Made by a program: the position numbers and the translations under genes | NCBI RefSeq assembly: GCF_026343945.1 | Contig: NZ_JAPKNJ010000001.1 | Location: forward strand, 2,418,001-2,482,000 | DNA length: 64,000 nucleotides | Direction of reading: 5' to 3' | Source: Kaistia algarum | Lineage (GTDB): Bacteria; Pseudomonadota; Alphaproteobacteria; Rhizobiales; Kaistiaceae | In this document: in pieces, positions 57,810-64,000 of the stretch | Numbering within the stretch: position 1 is the first letter of the stretch | How the letters are laid out: each line of letters begins with the position of its first letter | The notes under the pieces: generated by a model | What the model was told of the DNA's origin: nothing | The model's database searches: none | The model's input: only the letters and a program-made list of their open reading frames with translations

Positions 57810-58647
57810 GGATCGTCACAGTGCCGCGAGGCGTCACCAGTTCATCCTGCATCGCCGCGAGCGGCAATTCGTCGGTGCCGAGCCTCTGCGCGGCTTCCAG
57901 CGCCGCCAGCACGCCACCCGTCGCCAGGCGAAGCGCCTCCCTGTCGCTATTGCCTCCGAGGAGTCGGCCCAGCAGCAGGGCGGCGAAGAGGTCGCCGGCA
58001 CCTTTCGGGACGGCGCCTTCGATCCGCGCGTGATGGGCGGCGACCAGCGCCTGGTCCGAGATCAGCAGCGTCTCCGTCGCATCGGCCTCGGACGCCGCCG
58101 AGGTCACGGCAATCGTGGGACGGTGGAGCGCGCGGGCCGCTTCGATCAGCGCCTCCCGCTGTTCCAGCGATCGTCCGGTCAAAAAGGCGAGCTCCGTCCG
58201 GTTCGGCGTCAGGATGTCGGCGCGGGGAGCCAGCTGGTCGCGGATGGCCTCCGCCGTCGCCTGCGGCACATAGAGCGCGCCATTGTCGCCCATCACCGGA
58301 TCACAAAGGTAGAGGGCGTCGGGCCGTGCGGCCTTGACCGCATCGATCAGCCGCACGAGGGCGGCGGCCTGGCTCGCCGCGCCCAGATATCCGGTCAGGA
58401 TACCGCCGATCTCGCCGAGGCGGGGCGAGGCGACAAGATCGTCGATCAGCGTCGCGAACGCGGCCTCATCCGGGATGACACGACTGGCGCGGCCCTGGCC
58501 GGGATGCCAGGGGAGGGTGACGGTCTGGATCGACCAGACCGGGAAGCCGAGCCGCTCCAAGGCGAAGACGGCGGCGCGGCCACCGACCGAGCCACGGACG
58601 ACCGTGCTGGTGGCGACGAGGATGGCGGGCTTCGAGGAAAGCGGCAT
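57802..58647 (-). CDS. pdxY: Pyridoxal kinase
   Basis: 281 residues, ribokinase fold. GYLGAASQAA region, NRTELAFLTG, and the ATP-binding/catalytic VPKGAGDLFAALLLGRLL with the catalytic Asp; the usual GTGD reads GAGD. PdxY phosphorylates pyridoxal in PLP salvage. The pair with DUF429 (8-base overlap) is the strongest link in this cluster. Confidence 0.85.
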   Translation of the reverse strand: MPLSSKPAILVATSTVVRGSVGGRAAVFALERLGFPVWSIQTVTLPWHPGQGRASRVIPDEAAFATLIDDLVASPRLGEIGGILTGYLGAASQAAALVRLIDAVKAARPDALYLCDPVMGDNGALYVPQATAEAIRDQLAPRADILTPNRTELAFLTGRSLEQREALIEAARALHRPTIAVTSAASEADATETLLISDQALVAAHHARIEGAVPKGAGDLFAALLLGRLLGGNSDREALRLATGGVLAALEAAQRLGTDELPLAAMQDELVTPRGTVTIHG

Positions 58648-58739
58648 GGTCGGCTCCGGAGGGCGAGGCGAAGCTAGCCGATTCGCATGACATCCGCCGC
58701 AGCCCTTATGATCGCAGTTCCCAGATGCCGGAGTATCCC

Positions 58740-59645
58740 ATGAAGTCCGCCATTCCGCGTCGTACTGCGCTCTATGTTCCCGGATCGAACCCGCGCGCGC
58801 TGGACAAGGCCACGGGACTCGACGCCGATGTCGTGATCCTCGATCTTGAAGATGCGGTCGCGCCGGAGGCGAAGTCCGAGGCGCGGGCGCGCGTTGCCTC
58901 GCGGCTCGGTGAGTGGGTCGGCCAGCCGGGGGCGCCGGAATGGGTGGTGCGGATCAACGGGCTGAGCACGCCTTTCGGCCGCGACGATCTGGCAGCGATC
59001 GTCCGCGCAGCGCCCGACGCCATCCTGCTGCCGAAGGTCTCCGTCGCCGCGGATATCGAGCGGCTGCGCGCTTGCATCGTCGATCTGGGCGGCGTCCCCG
59101 AGCGGACGCGCCTCTGGGCGATGATCGAGACGCCGCGCGCCGTGCTCGATCCGCTGGCGATCGTGGCGGCCGCCGCCGGCGAACCGCGGCTAGAGGCGCT
59201 GGTGCTCGGGCTCAACGATCTGTCGCAGGAGACGGGCACGCGCCAGATCCGGGGCCGGGGGCCGATGCTGCCCTGGATGATGAGCACGCTGGCCGCGGCG
59301 CGGGTCGCGGGTCTCGCCATACTCGACGGGGTCTATACGGATCTGGCCGATATGGCCGGCTTTACCGAGGAGTGCGCCATGGCGCGCGATTGCGGCTTTG
59401 ACGGCAAGACGGTGATCCATCCTTCCCAGATCGCCCCGGCGAATGACGCCTTCTCGCCGACGGCTTCTGAAATTTCTGATGCCCGGCAGATCGTCGATGC
59501 CTTCGCGGATCCGGAGAATGCCGGTCGCGGCGTGCTCACGGTGGGTGGCAAGATGGTCGAGAGGCTGCATGGCGAACTCGCCGCGAGGACCCTCTCGTTC
59601 GCCGCCGTGATCGATTCGCGGACAAAAGCGCGTCGCAAGTCCTGA
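58740..59645 (+). CDS. CitE/HpcH-type CoA-ester lyase
   Basis: 301 residues. RRTALYVPGSNPRALDKA, LDLEDAVAP and MIETPRAVLDP are characteristic of citrate-lyase-beta/malyl-CoA lyase-like aldolases with a divalent metal. GKTVIHPSQI closes the barrel. The start was set by the GGAG 7 bases ahead; an ATG five codons upstream has no ribosome-binding site. It makes or cleaves a beta-hydroxyacyl-CoA such as malyl- or citramalyl-CoA. It is divergent from pdxY. Confidence 0.88.
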   Translation: MKSAIPRRTALYVPGSNPRALDKATGLDADVVILDLEDAVAPEAKSEARARVASRLGEWVGQPGAPEWVVRINGLSTPFGRDDLAAIVRAAPDAILLPKVSVAADIERLRACIVDLGGVPERTRLWAMIETPRAVLDPLAIVAAAAGEPRLEALVLGLNDLSQETGTRQIRGRGPMLPWMMSTLAAARVAGLAILDGVYTDLADMAGFTEECAMARDCGFDGKTVIHPSQIAPANDAFSPTASEISDARQIVDAFADPENAGRGVLTVGGKMVERLHGELAARTLSFAAVIDSRTKARRKS

Positions 59646-59989
59646 GGACCAGCATGCGCAAGATCGAAAGGCAGGATAATTATTGTATCAGCTTATAATG
59701 AGGATCGCTATTTTGTGAACGCAGCCATGCGGTTTGGTGAACAGTAGGCACTCAATTCGGAATTTCATTCCTATATATAGCCATTTTTAGGTATAAAGTA
59801 CTAACTTAACTCATTCTGACGCAATTACCAATCAGTCACATGTTTCAATAGGCGGTGCTTTGACATTTCTGTGAATTGAGCTGGCGGCTGCAGGGTTCCA
59901 TATCAGCGTCACCGGAGACGGACACTCGGATGCAAAACAATCGGTCCGAGCCGACGTCGTCCCGGTCGCTGAAATCTAGGAGTTGCATT
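59646..59989. other. AT-rich control region before the DUF1344 triplet
   Basis: 344 bases with no gene and a marked fall in GC, lowest from about 59680 to 59860 (many TATA/TTTT words). A TTGACA word is at 59860-59865, but a matching -10 is not clear. It probably holds the promoter of the three DUF1344 genes. Confidence 0.5.
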
Positions 59990-60265
59990 ATGCGCAAGCT
60001 CATTCTCGCCGCCGCCTCGCTCGCCTTCCTCGCTTCGGGCGCCTCGGCTTTCGCCGCTGACCAGATCGAAGGCACCGTTCAGAAGGCCGACCCGGCCTCC
60101 GGCACGCTCGTTCTTCAGTCGGGCCAGAGCTTCCAGTTCGCCAATGGCTCGGTGCTCTACGGCCTGCTTCCCGGTCAGCCGGTCGGCGTGACCTATAATG
60201 GCACGCAGGGCGTTGGCGCTTTCAATCCGCATCCGGCCAGCGCCGACAACAGCGACGCCAACTAA
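59990..60265 (+). CDS. DUF1344 secreted protein, copy 1
   Basis: 91 residues: signal peptide to about SAFAA, then DQIEGTVQKADPASGTLVLQ and QFANGSVLYGLLPGQPVGVTY, the DUF1344 pattern (small beta-rich periplasmic domain). A TAGGAG ribosome-binding site precedes it. It differs from copy 3 only at residues 11 (Leu/Val) and 18 (Ala/Val). Function unknown. Confidence 0.9.
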   Translation: MRKLILAAASLAFLASGASAFAADQIEGTVQKADPASGTLVLQSGQSFQFANGSVLYGLLPGQPVGVTYNGTQGVGAFNPHPASADNSDAN

Positions 60266-60379
60266 GCCGCTGCCATCCGGCGGGCCCTTCAGGCCCGCAC
60301 CCATGGGACGGCGCGCGGAACCGAACCGTCGATCCGCACGACGTCGTCCCCAAGTCACCTACATTCAAGGAATTCAACT

Positions 60380-60655
60380 ATGCGCAAGCTCATCTTCGCC
60401 GCGGCCTCGGTCGCTTTCCTCGCTTCGGGCGTCTCGGCCTTTGCCGCTGACCAGATCGAAGGCACCGTCCAGAAGGCCGACCCGGCCTCCGGCACGCTGG
60501 TTCTTCAGTCGGGCCAGAGCTTCCAGTTCGCCAATGGCTCGGTTCTCTATGGCCTGCTTCCGGGCCAGCCCGTCGGCGTATCCTATAACGGTACGCAGGG
60601 CGTCGGTGCCTTCAACCCGCATCCGGCCAGCGCCGATAACAGCGACGCTTACTAG
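60380..60655 (+). CDS. DUF1344 secreted protein, copy 2
   Basis: 91 residues, almost identical to copies 1 and 3. Relative to copy 3 it has Phe6 for Leu, Ser68 for Thr and Tyr91 for Asn. The gene begins exactly 390 bases after copy 1, and its ribosome-binding region (TTCAAGGAATT) is shared with copy 3. Confidence 0.9.
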   Translation: MRKLIFAAASVAFLASGVSAFAADQIEGTVQKADPASGTLVLQSGQSFQFANGSVLYGLLPGQPVGVSYNGTQGVGAFNPHPASADNSDAY

Positions 60656-60772
60656 CAGCCGCTGACCGGCCGGCAGGTCCGTCCGGGACTTCGTCAAGCG
60701 GGACAGGCGCGCGGACACAAACGGTCCCATCCGCGCCGTCCCGGCAGTCACAAGACTTCAAGGAATTTTATC

Positions 60773-61048
60773 ATGCGCAAGCTCATCCTCGCCGCGGCTT
60801 CGGTCGCTTTCCTCGCTTCGGGCGTCTCGGCCTTTGCCGCTGACCAGATCGAAGGCACCGTCCAGAAGGCCGACCCGGCCTCCGGCACGCTCGTTCTTCA
60901 GTCGGGCCAGAGCTTCCAGTTCGCCAATGGCTCGGTTCTCTATGGCCTGCTTCCGGGTCAGCCCGTCGGCGTGACCTATAATGGCACGCAGGGCGTCGGC
61001 GCCTTCAACCCGCATCCGGCCAGCGCTGACAACAGCGACGCCAACTAA
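60773..61048 (+). CDS. DUF1344 secreted protein, copy 3
   Basis: 91 residues, begins 393 bases after copy 2. Coding sequence is nearly identical to the others at the DNA level over long stretches, whereas the two intergenic spacers (114 and 117 bases) have diverged. A terminator follows 40 bases later. Confidence 0.9.
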   Translation: MRKLILAAASVAFLASGVSAFAADQIEGTVQKADPASGTLVLQSGQSFQFANGSVLYGLLPGQPVGVTYNGTQGVGAFNPHPASADNSDAN

Positions 61049-61057
61049 GCCACTGCG

Positions 61058-61083
61058 GATCGGCCGTTTTTTTGAGGCCGATC
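61058..61083 (+). terminator. Hairpin after the DUF1344 triplet
   Basis: GATCGGCC, 10 bases rich in T, GGCCGATC: an eight-pair stem starting 10 bases after the third stop. With the second hairpin just downstream it ends the array. Confidence 0.55.
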
Positions 61084-61087
61084 AACG

Positions 61088-61123
61088 AAAACGCCGCCCG
61101 GATGCCCCGCCGAGCGGCGTTTT
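61088..61123. terminator. Bidirectional terminator between DUF1344 array and leuD
   Basis: AAAACGCCGC, 16 bases, GCGGCGTTTT followed by further T: a ten-pair stem with A and T tracts suitable for both the plus-strand array and the minus-strand leuD. Confidence 0.75.
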
Positions 61124-61157
61124 TCTGTGTCCGACAGCCGGATGTCGCGACCCCGGA

Positions 61158-61763
61158 TCAGGCCCAGGGACGCGCCGCCGTGGTGGCTTCCTCGAAACGG
61201 GCGATTTCCGGCGCCTTGACCATCGTGGTGCCGATATCGTCGAGACCGCTGAGGAGCTTCTCCTTGCGCTCGGAATCGATGTCGAAATGGACCACGCCTC
61301 CATCCGGCCCGCGGATTTCCTGCGCCGCCAGATCGACCGTGATGCGCGAATTGGCGCCGCGATCGGCGTCGTCGAACAGATTGTCGAGGTCTTCCTTCGA
61401 TACGCGGATCGGCAGGATGCCGTTGTTGAAGCAGTTATTATAAAAGATGTCCGCGAAGGACGTGGAGATCACGCAGCGTATGCCGTGGTCCAGCAGCGCC
61501 CAGGGCGCATGTTCGCGTGAGGAGCCGCAGCCGAAATTGTCGCCGGCAACGAGAATGGTCGCGTCGCGATAGGCCGGCTTGTTGAGCACAAAATCCGGGT
61601 TCTCGCTGCCATCGTCGAGATAGCGCATTTCGGCGAAGAGGCCCTTGCCGAGGCCGGTGCGCTTGATCGTCTTCAGATAGTCCTTCGGGATGATCATGTC
61701 CGTGTCGATATTGATCAGGGGCAACGGCGCCGCGATCCCGGTCATTGTCGTAAACTTTTCCAT
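61158..61763 (-). CDS. leuD: 3-isopropylmalate dehydratase small subunit
   Basis: 201 residues. Typical Leu[43 protein letters not shown] and [10 protein letters not shown]. It pairs with LeuC to isomerise isopropylmalate in leucine synthesis. Upstream in-frame codons are excluded because they overlap the metallopeptidase. The ATG is the family start. Confidence 0.96.
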   Translation of the reverse strand: MEKFTTMTGIAAPLPLINIDTDMIIPKDYLKTIKRTGLGKGLFAEMRYLDDGSENPDFVLNKPAYRDATILVAGDNFGCGSSREHAPWALLDHGIRCVISTSFADIFYNNCFNNGILPIRVSKEDLDNLFDDADRGANSRITVDLAAQEIRGPDGGVVHFDIDSERKEKLLSGLDDIGTTMVKAPEIARFEEATTAARPWA

Positions 61764-61855
61764 GAAACTTGCCTCTTCAGCTGGCGGGCCGGACGCCGAT
61801 TGATGCGCCGAAACCCGGTATCGTTCAATGATCCCGCGCGTTGCGGTCCGCGCGG

Positions 61856-62269
61856 TCAGTCCGTGGCTTCTTCGATGGCTTCCATGTCGTCGTCGGAGAG
61901 GCCGAAATGGTGGCCGATTTCGTGGATCAGCACATGGCTGATCACCGCGTCGAGCGTTTCGTCGTGTTCGGCCCAATAGTCCAGGATCGGGCGGCGATAG
62001 AGCCAGATCCGGTTCGGCATCGAGCCGGTGTAGCCAACCGCCGAGGCGTGGGCGAGGCCGACGCCGTGGAAGAGGCCCATCAGGTCGAACTCGGATTCGA
62101 TACCGAGGCTTTCGAGGACTTCCTCGGTCGGGAATTCGTCGACGCGAATCTCGATGTCGCCGATGAGGCGGCGAAATGCCTCCGGCAGCGAGGCGAGCGC
62201 TTCGCGGCCGAGCCGCTCGAAATCATCGAGCGAGGGGGCCTTCAGTGAGCGCAGATCGTCGCCCTTCAT
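61856..62269 (-). CDS. Zincin-type metallopeptidase family protein
   Basis: 137 residues. [15 protein letters not shown] near the C-terminus gives the HExxHxxGxxD zinc motif. The N-terminal part matches small Zincin_1 (PF06262) proteins; no signal peptide. Physiological role unknown. It lies 92 bases before leuD, on the same strand as leuC and leuD. Confidence 0.88.
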   Translation of the reverse strand: MKGDDLRSLKAPSLDDFERLGREALASLPEAFRRLIGDIEIRVDEFPTEEVLESLGIESEFDLMGLFHGVGLAHASAVGYTGSMPNRIWLYRRPILDYWAEHDETLDAVISHVLIHEIGHHFGLSDDDMEAIEEATD

Positions 62270-62401
62270 CCCAGCCTCCGCCTGTCGCTTGAAGTTGAAC
62301 GGTCGATGAACGTGAACCTCAGGCGGGGTTCATGCGTTGGGTGATCATATGGCTCCCAGACGAAGCCGATTGGCTTCGGCGTGAAAGAAGGAAACGAAAC
62401 C

Positions 62402-62680
62402 ATGATGAAACCGACCCTCCTTGCTCTCGCCGCCACCCTCGCGATCACTGCAGGCACCTTCGGCGTCACCACCGGAACCGCCTCGGCGCAGCCCTATCAT
62501 GGCGGCCCCGGCTATAATGGCGGCTGGCACGACGGCCCGCGCGGTCCCGGCTGGCATCATCCGCGCAAGATCTGCAAGCCGATCTTCCGCAAGATCAAGG
62601 TCCATGGACCCTATGGCTTCCGCTGGAAGACCGTCGCTGTCGGCGAGCGTTGCTTCGTCGCGCCGCCGCGCCACTGGTAA
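62402..62680 (+). CDS. Small secreted Gly/His-rich protein
   Basis: 92 residues, signal peptide to about TASA, then a Gly/His/Pro/Tyr-rich segment (QPYHGGPGYNGGWHDG) and a basic, Cys-containing C-terminus with two Cys (KICKPIF and GERCFVA). AAGGAAA precedes the ATG. No known family. It is oriented opposite to the leu genes. Confidence 0.75.
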   Translation: MMKPTLLALAATLAITAGTFGVTTGTASAQPYHGGPGYNGGWHDGPRGPGWHHPRKICKPIFRKIKVHGPYGFRWKTVAVGERCFVAPPRHW

Positions 62681-62727
62681 GCCCACCGGCCGGGTCGGCT
62701 TAATGCTGGCCCGGCCGCCGGACTGGG

Positions 62728-64000
62728 TCAGCGCCAGTCGCGAATGTCGACGAAATGGCCGGCGATCGCCGCCGCCGCCGCCATTTGCGGCGAGACGAGA
62801 TGGGTGCGGCCCTTGAAGCCCTGCCGGCCCTCGAAATTGCGGTTCGAGGTCGAGGCGCAGCGTTCATGCGGTTTCAGCCGGTCGTCATTCATGGCCAGGC
62901 ACATCGAGCAGCCCGGCTCGCGCCATTCGAAGCCGGCCGCCTTGAAGATTGCGTCGAGACCTTCGGCTTCTGCCTGTTCCTTCACGAGACCGGAGCCCGG
63001 CACCACCATGGCGCTGACGCCCTCGCGCACCCGCTTGTCGCCGATCATGGAGGCAGCCGCGCGCAGATCTTCGATACGGCCATTGGTGCAGGAACCGATG
63101 AAGACCCGCTCGATCGGGATATCGACCATGCGGGTTCCCGGCTTCAGGCCCATATAGTCAAGCGCACGCCACTTCGAAGAGCGCTTGTTCTCGTCGGCGA
63201 TCTCGTCCGGGTTCGGCACGACGCCGGTGATCGAGACGACGTCCTCCGGCGAGGAGCCCCAGGTAACGATGGGGGGCAGCTTGGCCGCGTCGAGGCGGAT
63301 CTCGGTGTCGAAATGGGCGCCCTCGTCGGAAACGAGCTTCTCCCAATAGCGCAGCGCGGCATCCCAGGTCGCGCCCGTCGGCGCCTTCGGCCGGCCCTTG
63401 ATATAGGCGAAGGTCTTCTCGTCCGGCGCGATCAGGCCGGCTCTGGCGCCACCCTCGATCGACATGTTGCAGACCGTCATGCGGCCTTCCATGGAAAGGT
63501 CGCGGATCGCCTCGCCGGCATATTCCATGACATGGCCGGTGCCGCCGGCCGTGCCGATCTCGCCGATGATGGCGAGGATGATATCCTTGGCGGTGACGCC
63601 GTCCGGCCGCTTGCCGTCGACGGTGATCCGCATGTTCTTCGCCTTCTTCTGGATCAGCGTCTGCGTGGCGAGCACATGCTCGACCTCCGAGGTGCCGATG
63701 CCATGGGCGAGCGCACCGAAGGCGCCATGCGTCGAGGTATGGCTGTCGCCGCAGACGATCGTCATGCCGGGGAGGGTGAAACCCTGCTCGGGGCCGACGA
63801 TGTGGACGATGCCTTGGCGGTGATCGAGCTCTGAGTAATATTCGACGCCGAAATCGGCGGCGTTCTCGGCCAAGGTCGCGACCTGCAGCGCCGATTCCGG
63901 ATTTTCAATGCCGTGCGAGCGATCGGTCGTCGGCACGTTGTGGTCGACCACGGCGAGCGTCTTGCCCGGCTGGTGCACCCTGCGGCCCGCGACGCGGAGG
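62728..64000 (-). CDS. leuC: 3-isopropylmalate dehydratase large subunit, N-terminus beyond the window
   Basis: About 423 of roughly 470 residues are seen; the frame runs off the right edge. 4Fe-4S ligands are in [12 protein letters not shown] and [41 protein letters not shown] is diagnostic of LeuC/aconitase-like dehydratases. In the same direction as the metallopeptidase and leuD, but separated from them by the small secreted gene on the other strand. Confidence 0.96.
   Translation of the reverse strand, partial: LRVAGRRVHQPGKTLAVVDHNVPTTDRSHGIENPESALQVATLAENAADFGVEYYSELDHRQGIVHIVGPEQGFTLPGMTIVCGDSHTSTHGAFGALAHGIGTSEVEHVLATQTLIQKKAKNMRITVDGKRPDGVTAKDIILAIIGEIGTAGGTGHVMEYAGEAIRDLSMEGRMTVCNMSIEGGARAGLIAPDEKTFAYIKGRPKAPTGATWDAALRYWEKLVSDEGAHFDTEIRLDAAKLPPIVTWGSSPEDVVSITGVVPNPDEIADENKRSSKWRALDYMGLKPGTRMVDIPIERVFIGSCTNGRIEDLRAAASMIGDKRVREGVSAMVVPGSGLVKEQAEAEGLDAIFKAAGFEWREPGCSMCLAMNDDRLKPHERCASTSNRNFEGRQGFKGRTHLVSPQMAAAAAIAGHFVDIRDWR

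Larger units (their letters stand above)
59990..61048 (+). repeat. Tandem triplication of a ~390-base unit
   Basis: Three direct repeats, each of one DUF1344 gene plus a spacer, with period 390 and 393 bases. Coding parts are near-identical and spacers only loosely alike, which points to gene conversion or selection keeping the protein the same. Confidence 0.85.

Noticed and set aside
59990..61048. CRISPR array or tandem satellite
   Set aside because: Repeat unit is about 390 bases and codes for a protein; no short repeat-spacer pattern.

Overview
This window looks like chromosomal DNA of a high-GC alphaproteobacterium, most likely of the Hyphomicrobiales (Rhizobiales). The markers are an RpoH2-type sigma factor, a CarD regulator, a run of Suv3-like helicase, S4-domain protein and 7Fe ferredoxin genes, three DUF1344 genes, a fold-III ornithine decarboxylase with homospermidine synthase, and a full proteobacterial dppABCDF set. 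The genus cannot be fixed by eye. No rRNA, tRNA, CRISPR array, phage or complete insertion sequence was seen.

Left part (1-11.4 kb): the end of a gamma-glutamyl-GABA hydrolase-like gene; a metal module (DUF1007 protein plus NicO-type Ni/Co permease); a LysR regulator, an AMI1-like amidase and a divergent gamma-glutamyltransferase homologue; a long, structured leader before a polyamine module (ornithine decarboxylase, GNAT, homospermidine synthase); a lytic transglycosylase; and a small membrane protein.

11.4-26 kb, nearly all minus strand: a WD40 protein paired with a His-rich CobW/COG0523 GTPase; the dipeptide importer dppABCDF; a hydroxyacid-dehydrogenase-like protein that has lost catalytic residues; a creatininase-family hydrolase; an AT-richer DUF6228-like gene inserted in the operon; two tandem 8-oxoguanine-deaminase-type amidohydrolases separated by inverted palindromes; and a TDT-family transporter with a divergent LysR gene that has a perfect dyad just before its start.

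26-34.5 kb, plus strand: a tight seven-gene operon of three ABC-importer genes, a cytosine-deaminase-like amidohydrolase, an FAD-linked oxidoreductase and two NQO1-type flavoproteins. It is preceded by an exact -24/-12 (sigma-54) promoter. This is the best candidate in the window for an undescribed system: nitrogen-controlled uptake and breakdown of a small N-containing compound, probably a heterocycle.

34.5-49 kb: a cassette-like small gene, galU and galE (divergent), an MltB-type transglycosylase, a DUF459 SGNH-like protein, gltD/gltB, a threonine aldolase, rpmB and a DUF3108 protein.

49-64 kb: a Suv3-like helicase apparently coupled to a 26-codon upstream ORF, an S4 protein, fdxA, carD, rpoH2, a minus-strand group (pdxY, DUF429, DUF3830, UPF0303), a CitE-like lyase, three tandem near-identical DUF1344 genes, leuD, a zincin-type metallopeptidase, a small secreted protein and the start-truncated leuC. 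Nitrogen acquisition and nitrogen-compound breakdown is the recurring theme.
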